From Pseudoduganella aquatica (GTDB lineage: Bacteria; Pseudomonadota; Gammaproteobacteria; Burkholderiales; Burkholderiaceae_D), in the NCBI RefSeq assembly GCF_009857595.1, contig NZ_WWCU01000004.1, positions 124,001-188,000 of the forward strand: a stretch of 64,000 nucleotides of DNA, read 5' to 3'. The position numbers and the translations under genes are program-made. The notes beneath the pieces are model-generated. The model searched no databases, was not told the DNA's origin, and saw only the letters and a program-made list of their open reading frames with translations. Shown piece by piece: positions 58,952 through 64,000 of this stretch (positions are counted from its first letter, which is position 1; the number at the start of each line of letters is the position of its first letter).

Positions 58952-59959
58952 ATGGACGCCGTCCTCGCCCCCGCCAGCGCCGATGCCGCCATCATCGCGC
59001 AGATGGCATGGGTGCTGATCGCTGGCGCCGCGCTGGTCTTCGGCTGCGTGATGCTGCTGATGGGACTCAGCCTGCGCCGGCGTGCCGGAACGCTGCGGCC
59101 TGGCCTGTGGATCGTTGGCGGCGGCCTGTTGCTGCCCATCGCCGTGTTGTCGGCCTTGATGGCCTACAATGTCCGGCGCAGCACGCAACTGGCCACGCAG
59201 ACCTCGCAAGGCGCGCTGGTGGTGTCGGTGACGGCCAGGATGTGGTGGTGGGAGGTGCGCTACCGCGATCCATCCGGTGGCACGGACATCGTGCTGGCCA
59301 ACGAGCTGCACCTGCCGGCAGGCCGCCCGGTGTACCTGGCCCTCACCAGCACGGACGTGATCCACAGCTTCTGGGTGCCCGCGCTGGCGGGCAAGATGGA
59401 CATGGTGCCGGGCCGGATGACCGGCCTTGCGCTGCGGCCGTCCAGGCCGGGCGTGTATCGCGGCCAGTGCGCCGAATACTGCGGCCTCCAGCACGCCAGG
59501 ATGGCGCTGCACGTGGTCGTCGAGCCGCCTGCCGCTTTCGGCGCCTGGCTGGCGCACCAGGCCCGCCCGCAGCCGTCGCCGTTCACGCGCGCCACGGCCG
59601 CAAATGGCCATGATGGCCGCAGCGTGGCGGACGGCGAAGCCAGCGCGCGCCTGGCGCTGGGCCGCAGCGCGTTCGAGCGGCATTGCGCCGCCTGCCATGC
59701 CGTCCGCACCGCCATCAGCAGGTCCGAATCTGGGGCAGCGCCGGCGCGCGCAAGCTTGCCCGGCGCCGGTCCGGACCTGACGCACGTGGCCAGCCGCATG
59801 TACCTGGCGGCCGGGACGCTGCGCAACGATCCCGGCGCATTGGCAGCGTGGATAGCCGATCCCCATGTCCACAAGCGGGGAGTGCGCATGCCCGCCGCCG
59901 CAGGCATGGACCCGGCATCGCTGCAGGCGCTGGCCGCCTACCTGGAGCAACTGAAATGA
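58952..59959 (+). CDS. coxB: caa3-type cytochrome c oxidase subunit II with fused cytochrome c
   Basis: The 335-residue protein has two membrane helices (about 15-40 and 50-72), then the CuA domain with all ligands (IHSFWVPAL; GQCAEYCGLQHARM around residue 185) and a C-terminal heme domain with CAACH (about 248) and Met in RMPAAAGMD. This defines the caa3 subclass. The heme domain is preceded by an Ala/Pro/Arg-rich spacer. No cleavable signal is evident; the first helix probably serves. The stop overlaps the next start by four bases. Confidence 0.93.
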   Translation: MDAVLAPASADAAIIAQMAWVLIAGAALVFGCVMLLMGLSLRRRAGTLRPGLWIVGGGLLLPIAVLSALMAYNVRRSTQLATQTSQGALVVSVTARMWWWEVRYRDPSGGTDIVLANELHLPAGRPVYLALTSTDVIHSFWVPALAGKMDMVPGRMTGLALRPSRPGVYRGQCAEYCGLQHARMALHVVVEPPAAFGAWLAHQARPQPSPFTRATAANGHDGRSVADGEASARLALGRSAFERHCAACHAVRTAISRSESGAAPARASLPGAGPDLTHVASRMYLAAGTLRNDPGALAAWIADPHVHKRGVRMPAAAGMDPASLQALAAYLEQLK

Positions 59960-62475
59960 GCCGCCTGCCCAGCAGCCTCCCGCGCCCGCCCGGCGAACTG
60001 GAACAGCTGGAGCGCGTGTGGCGCACGCCCGCCGGCTGGCGCCACTTCAGCACCGTCAACAACACCAATATCGGACGGTTGTATCTTGCCACCGCGCTGC
60101 TGTTCTTCCTGCTGGCCGGCGTACTTGGCCTGCTGATGCGCCTGCAACTGGCCGTGCCGGACAACACCCTGCTGGACGCCGCCACCTACAACCAGGTCTT
60201 CACCATGCACGGCACGGTGATGATGTTCCTGTTCGCCATCCCCGTGGTGGAGGCGTTCGCCGTCTACCTGCTGCCCGCCATGCAGGGCGCGCGCGACCTG
60301 CCGTTCCCGCGCCTGTCGGCCTACGCCTACTGGGCCTACGCCATAGGCGGCCTGGCTTTCTTCTGCACGCTGTTTGCCGGCCTCGCACCGGACGGTGGCT
60401 GGTTCATGTATCCGCCGCTCACCGGCAAAGCCTGGTCGCCGAGCCTGGGCGCCGACTTCTGGCTGCTCGGCATAGGCTTCATCGAGATATCCGCCATCGC
60501 CGGCGCCATCGAGCTCGTGATCGGCATCCTGTTCACCCGCGCGCCCGGCATGACGCTGGCGCGCATGCCGGTGTTCGCCTGGGCCATGCTGATCGTCGGC
60601 CTGATGATCGTGTTCGCCTTCCCGGCGGTGATCGCCGGCACCGCGCTGCTGGAGCTTGAACGCGCCTGGGACTGGCCGTTCTTTATCCCGGAACGCGGCG
60701 GCGACCCCGCCTTGTGGCAGCACTTGTTCTGGTTCTTCGGCCATCCCGAGGTGTATATCATCTTCCTGCCAGCCGCCGGGCTGGTGTCCACCATGCTGCC
60801 CGCCATTGCCGGCACGCCGCTGGTGGGACGGCGCGCCGTGATCTGGTCCATGGCCGCCACCGGCATCGTCAGCTTCGCGCTGTGGGCCCACCATATGTTC
60901 ACCGGCGGGCTCACCTTGCTGTCCGCCAGCCTGGTCTCGGCGGCCAGCATGGTGGTGGCGATACCCGCCTCGGTGCAGGTGTTCGCCTGGATCGCCACCA
61001 TGTGGCGCGGCAGCGTGCGGCGCGGCGCGGGCATGAACGGACCCGCCTTGTTCATGCTGGGCTTTCTGTTCATCTTTGCGCTCGGCGGGCTGACCGGCGT
61101 GATGGTGGCGGTGCTGCCCTTCGACTGGCAGGCGCACGACAGCTACTTCATCGTCGCCCACTTGCATTATGTGCTGGTGGGGGGCATGCTGTTCCCGGTC
61201 TTCGCGGGCATCTGCTACTGGCTGCCGCTGCTGAACGGGCACACCATGTCCGAACGCTGGACGCGCTGGTCATTCTGGCTGATGTTCGGCGGTTTCAATC
61301 TCGGCTTCTTCACCATGCACATCACCGGCCTGCAAGGCATGCCGCGCCGGGTCTACACTTATCCGGCGGACCTGGGCTGGAATGGCCTGAACATGGTGTC
61401 CACCATCGGTTCCTTCGTGTTCGCGGCGGGCGTGCTGCTGTTCACTGTGGACGTGGTGCGCACGCTGTGCCGCCCAAAGAAGGACAAGGGCAACCCCTGG
61501 GGCGCACCGACCATGGAATGGCTGCCGGAAAAGGAGTACGGTCCGCGCAGCATTCCGCTGGTGGCGTCCACCGAGCCGCTGTGGGAGCAGGAAGGGCTGG
61601 CGGAACAGGTGGAGCAGGGCGCGCATTTCCTGCCCGGCACCGCCACCGGGCGGCGCGAAACCATGTTCACGAGCTGGAAGGATGCCAGCCCGCGCTACCT
61701 GCTGGTGCTGGCGGGTGACAGCTGGTGGCCGCTGGCGGCGGCCGCCGGCACGGCAGGCTACTTCCTGCTGCTGACCGTGAAATGGACCGCGACGGCATGG
61801 CTGTGCGGCCTGCTGGCGCTTGGCGCGGTGATGGCATGGCTGTGGCAGACCGACCGCATTCCGCCGATGGCCAGCGCCAGGGTGGCCGACAATCTGCTGC
61901 TGCCGGTGGGCGAGCGCGGCGGCAGGGGACATGCGTGGTGGGCTTGCGTCATCATGCTGGTGGTGGACGGCTGCATCTTCGCCTCGTTCGCGTTCGCCCA
62001 CATCCATCTGGCGATGCGGCTGGAGGTGTGTCCGCCGCCGGGCGCCAGCCTGGCAGGGGCGCCATGGGCATGGCTGTCCAGCGCATTGTGGCTGGCCTCG
62101 GCGGGTCTGATCGCGCTGGCGTGCCGTCCGGCGCGCATGCAGGAAGGCGTGTCGCAGCGCGGCTTGCGGCTGCTGGTGATGGCGGCGCTGGCTTGCACGC
62201 TGGCTGCCATGGGTTGCGATATCGGAAGCCAGATGGAAGCCGGGCTGTCGCCGAGGCGGGATGGGTGGAGTGCGTCGGTTGCGGTGCTGACTTCTTACCA
62301 GGGGCTGCACGTGGTGCTGCTGGCGCTGGCGGGGCCGTATCTGTGCGCGCGCTCCTGGCGCCGGCATCTCACCGCCGCCAGCCGGGCCACGCTGAACAAT
62401 GTGGCGCTGATCTGGTACTGCACGGCGGCGCAGGGCGTGCTGGCGGCATGGCTGCCGCGCATGATGGCGGATTGA
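59956..62475 (+). CDS. caa3-type cytochrome c oxidase, subunits I and III fused
   Basis: The 839-residue protein fuses subunit I (residues 1 to about 560) to subunit III (about 600-839). Subunit I has heme a His in TMHGTVMMFLF, FFGHPEVYIIFLP with the Glu and Tyr of A1-type oxidases, WAHHMFTGG with the CuB His, and IVAHLHYVLVGG. The C-terminal part has about six helices and subunit III-like features (DGCIFASFAFAHIHLAM; LTSYQGLHVVLLALAG). The real start is ATG 59956, though the frame runs open upstream. Heme a insertion and Cu assembly genes are not in this operon. Confidence 0.92.
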   Translation: MSRLPSSLPRPPGELEQLERVWRTPAGWRHFSTVNNTNIGRLYLATALLFFLLAGVLGLLMRLQLAVPDNTLLDAATYNQVFTMHGTVMMFLFAIPVVEAFAVYLLPAMQGARDLPFPRLSAYAYWAYAIGGLAFFCTLFAGLAPDGGWFMYPPLTGKAWSPSLGADFWLLGIGFIEISAIAGAIELVIGILFTRAPGMTLARMPVFAWAMLIVGLMIVFAFPAVIAGTALLELERAWDWPFFIPERGGDPALWQHLFWFFGHPEVYIIFLPAAGLVSTMLPAIAGTPLVGRRAVIWSMAATGIVSFALWAHHMFTGGLTLLSASLVSAASMVVAIPASVQVFAWIATMWRGSVRRGAGMNGPALFMLGFLFIFALGGLTGVMVAVLPFDWQAHDSYFIVAHLHYVLVGGMLFPVFAGICYWLPLLNGHTMSERWTRWSFWLMFGGFNLGFFTMHITGLQGMPRRVYTYPADLGWNGLNMVSTIGSFVFAAGVLLFTVDVVRTLCRPKKDKGNPWGAPTMEWLPEKEYGPRSIPLVASTEPLWEQEGLAEQVEQGAHFLPGTATGRRETMFTSWKDASPRYLLVLAGDSWWPLAAAAGTAGYFLLLTVKWTATAWLCGLLALGAVMAWLWQTDRIPPMASARVADNLLLPVGERGGRGHAWWACVIMLVVDGCIFASFAFAHIHLAMRLEVCPPPGASLAGAPWAWLSSALWLASAGLIALACRPARMQEGVSQRGLRLLVMAALACTLAAMGCDIGSQMEAGLSPRRDGWSASVAVLTSYQGLHVVLLALAGPYLCARSWRRHLTAASRATLNNVALIWYCTAAQGVLAAWLPRMMAD

Positions 62476-62481
62476 TGGGAC

Positions 62482-63225
62482 TTAGAACGAATACACCAGC
62501 GTCAGCGAGGTTTGCGTATCGGTATTCTTCTTCTCGTCGGGCACGTTGGTGTCGCTGCGGGCGCTGAAGGCGGCCTTCATCTGCATGGTGCCGTTGATCT
62601 TGGTGCTGAGCGCCGTTTCAGCCTGCGAGTGCAGGTTGGACGTGCCGCGTTCCATGCTCACCGTTTGCGTGAACATAGCCGAAGGGCTGAGCTGCCAGCG
62701 CATCGATGCCGCGCCGCGCACGGTCATGCCGTTCTCGGACTCGCCGGTGGCGCGCGTGCCGGTGAAGTAGCCCGGACCCAGCTCCACATCCAGCGTCTTG
62801 TCGCGCGATTTGTACCAGCGCGAGCTGTGACCGACCGACAGCGAACTGTAAGTGGTGTAGGCGCCGAACTTGTCGTCCACATGGGAGCCGAGCACGAACA
62901 GCTTCTTGTTATCGTCCAGCAGCTTGTACGCGGCCTTGGCGGACAGTGCGAAACGCTCGGCCGAGCGCTCGCGCAGCTTGCTGCCGTTGTCGGTGTGGGT
63001 TTCGTCTTCCTTGAAATAGCCGCTCAGGATGTACTCGTTGCTCCAGTTTTCCAGCTCCTGGCGCGCGTCGATCTTGCCGGTGACGGAGGTGCCGACGGTG
63101 TTGCCGGTGGTGGTGATGGCGCCGAGTTCTGCGGAGGTGGACCAGGTGCGTTCGGGAATGTCTTGGGCGGCTGCGCCGCCGTGCGCGACGGCCAGCGTCA
63201 GCGCGATCAGGGATATCAGTTTCAT
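62482..63225 (-). CDS. DUF481 family outer-membrane protein
   Basis: The 247-residue protein has a signal peptide (MKLISLIALTLAVAHGGAAA-QD). The mature part alternates hydrophobic and polar residues, typical of a beta-barrel, and opens with WSTSAELGAITTTGNTVGTS, the DUF481 signature. It ends in SLTLVYSF with the terminal Phe used by the BAM complex. Function is unknown; relatives are salt-stress-induced. ATG 63225 is chosen for its clear signal. Its 3' end lies six bases from the convergent oxidase gene. Confidence 0.87.
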   Translation of the reverse strand: MKLISLIALTLAVAHGGAAAQDIPERTWSTSAELGAITTTGNTVGTSVTGKIDARQELENWSNEYILSGYFKEDETHTDNGSKLRERSAERFALSAKAAYKLLDDNKKLFVLGSHVDDKFGAYTTYSSLSVGHSSRWYKSRDKTLDVELGPGYFTGTRATGESENGMTVRGAASMRWQLSPSAMFTQTVSMERGTSNLHSQAETALSTKINGTMQMKAAFSARSDTNVPDEKKNTDTQTSLTLVYSF

Positions 63226-63329
63226 GTGCGAAGTGCCGTGCCGGCGGGCCGGTCTGAATACGGTGAGCCAGCATTGTACCCGATTGATACTGGCCCAGCC
63301 GCACATGTGACATTCCGTTACGATACTGC

Positions 63330-64000
63330 TTAGGCTGCGAAGCCGCCGTCGATGGTCAGGCTGGCGCCGGTGACGAAGGCTGCTTCAGGGCTGGCCAGGT
63401 AGGCCACCATGCCGGCGATTTCTTCCGGACGGCCGTGGCGCTGGATGGCCATCAGGGCGTGCAGGGCTGCGCCGAAGTCGCCGTTCTCAGGGTTCATGTC
63501 GGTGTCCACCGGGCCAGGCTGCACGTTGTTGATAGTGATGCCGCGCGGAGCCAGGTCACGCGACAGGCCTTGCACCAGGCCGGTCAGGGCGGATTTGCTC
63601 ATGGCGTAGGCGGCGCCGCCGGCGAACGGCATGCGCACGGCGTTGGTGCTGCCGATGTTGATGATGCGGCCACCCTTGTCCATGAACGGCAGCACCGATT
63701 GCACCGCCACGAACACGGCGCGGATGTTGACGGCCACGGTGTCGTCGAAGTCCTTCAGCGAAAACTCGGCCACGTCGCCCATGCGCAGCACGCCGGCGTT
63801 GTTCACCAGGATGTCGATCTTGCCGAATTGCGCGGCGGTCTGCTTGATGGCGGCGATAACGGCATCGGAATCGGCTGCATCGGCTTTCAGGGCCAGCGCG
63901 CGGCCGCCGGCGGCGGTGATGCTGGCCACCAGCGCGTCCGCCACGGCGGACGAGGACTGGTAGGTGAATGCGACGGCGGCGCCGCCTTCGGCCAGGCGGC
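63330..64000 (-). CDS. SDR-family oxidoreductase (5' end outside window)
   Basis: The visible 222 residues include the end of the glycine motif region (RLAEGGAAVAFTYQSSSAV), NNAG in ILVNNAGVLRMG, Ser in INIGSTNAVRM, YxxxK in AYAMSKSA and ending SLTIDGGFAA. The N-terminus with the TGxxxGIG motif lies beyond base 64000. Residues AFTYQSSS after strand 2 favour NADP(H). Resembles 3-oxoacyl-ACP reductase-like or sorbose reductase-like SDRs; substrate unknown. Confidence 0.9.
   Translation of the reverse strand, partial: RLAEGGAAVAFTYQSSSAVADALVASITAAGGRALALKADAADSDAVIAAIKQTAAQFGKIDILVNNAGVLRMGDVAEFSLKDFDDTVAVNIRAVFVAVQSVLPFMDKGGRIINIGSTNAVRMPFAGGAAYAMSKSALTGLVQGLSRDLAPRGITINNVQPGPVDTDMNPENGDFGAALHALMAIQRHGRPEEIAGMVAYLASPEAAFVTGASLTIDGGFAA

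Noticed and set aside
59683..59955. Upstream extension of the fused oxidase subunit I-III
   Set aside because: It overlaps coxB and lacks protein character; ATG 59956 has the usual four-base overlap.
1..64000. tRNA genes, CRISPR arrays, insertion sequences, prophage or toxin-antitoxin pairs
   Set aside because: I looked for cloverleaf arms, regularly spaced direct repeats, transposase motifs and typical small paired ORFs and found none.

Overview
This window looks like a chromosomal segment of a high-GC betaproteobacterium, most likely Oxalobacteraceae (Massilia/Duganella/Pseudoduganella group). That is an inference from gene families (cobalamin-riboswitch TonB receptor, PEP-CTERM protein, RegBA next to a bo3-type oxidase), short operons and GTAGGGCGGGTTA-type palindromic repeats; no rRNA or marker gene is present. 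I see no tRNA, rRNA, CRISPR array, intact insertion sequence or prophage. Nearly every real gene has long open shadow frames on the opposite strand because of the high GC content.

Layout. 1-5 kb: the end of a membrane protein, then a cobalamin riboswitch driving a TonB-dependent receptor that lacks a visible signal peptide, an AT-richer gap, a LysE exporter and a DUF1003 protein. 5-16 kb: a Tat-exported molybdenum hydroxylase pair, two amino-acid permeases, a Crp/Fnr regulator, ferredoxin-NADP reductase and a divergent LysR / DJ-1-PfpI pair. 16-25 kb: an MHS-type transporter, then a bo3-type quinol oxidase operon (cyoABCD) continuing into SURF1 and a RegB/RegA redox two-component system. 25-27.5 kb: a TonB-Sel1 protein, a secreted trypsin-like protease and a small exported protein.

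27.5-33.6 kb, minus strand: a tightly coupled stressosome operon rsbR-rsbS-rsbT, then an RsbW-like/PP2C fusion, an RsbT-HisKA-REC fusion and a REC-HisKA-REC kinase. No RsbV, sigma factor or other output protein follows, so the signal seems to pass into phosphorelay kinases.

33.7-49.6 kb, minus strand throughout: two paralogous TonB-dependent receptors bracket a four-gene enzyme operon (ThDP enzyme, SDR, two citrate-synthase-fold proteins with altered catalytic motifs). The second receptor follows a 1492-residue CHASE8-like/HisKA/REC/REC/HPt/REC/GGDEF/EAL sensor and two tandem periplasmic ABC-type binding proteins. I read this as a possible uptake, sensing and metabolism locus for an unidentified compound; it and the stressosome operon are the best candidates for an undescribed system.

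49.6-64 kb: an unknown TM/Pro-Gln-rich protein, an EamA transporter, a secreted PA-domain metalloprotease beside a PEP-CTERM protein with an extra C-terminal module, a crotonase, MsbA, an AI-2E-family permease, a second terminal oxidase of caa3 type with fused subunits I+III, a DUF481 outer-membrane protein and an SDR cut off by the right edge.
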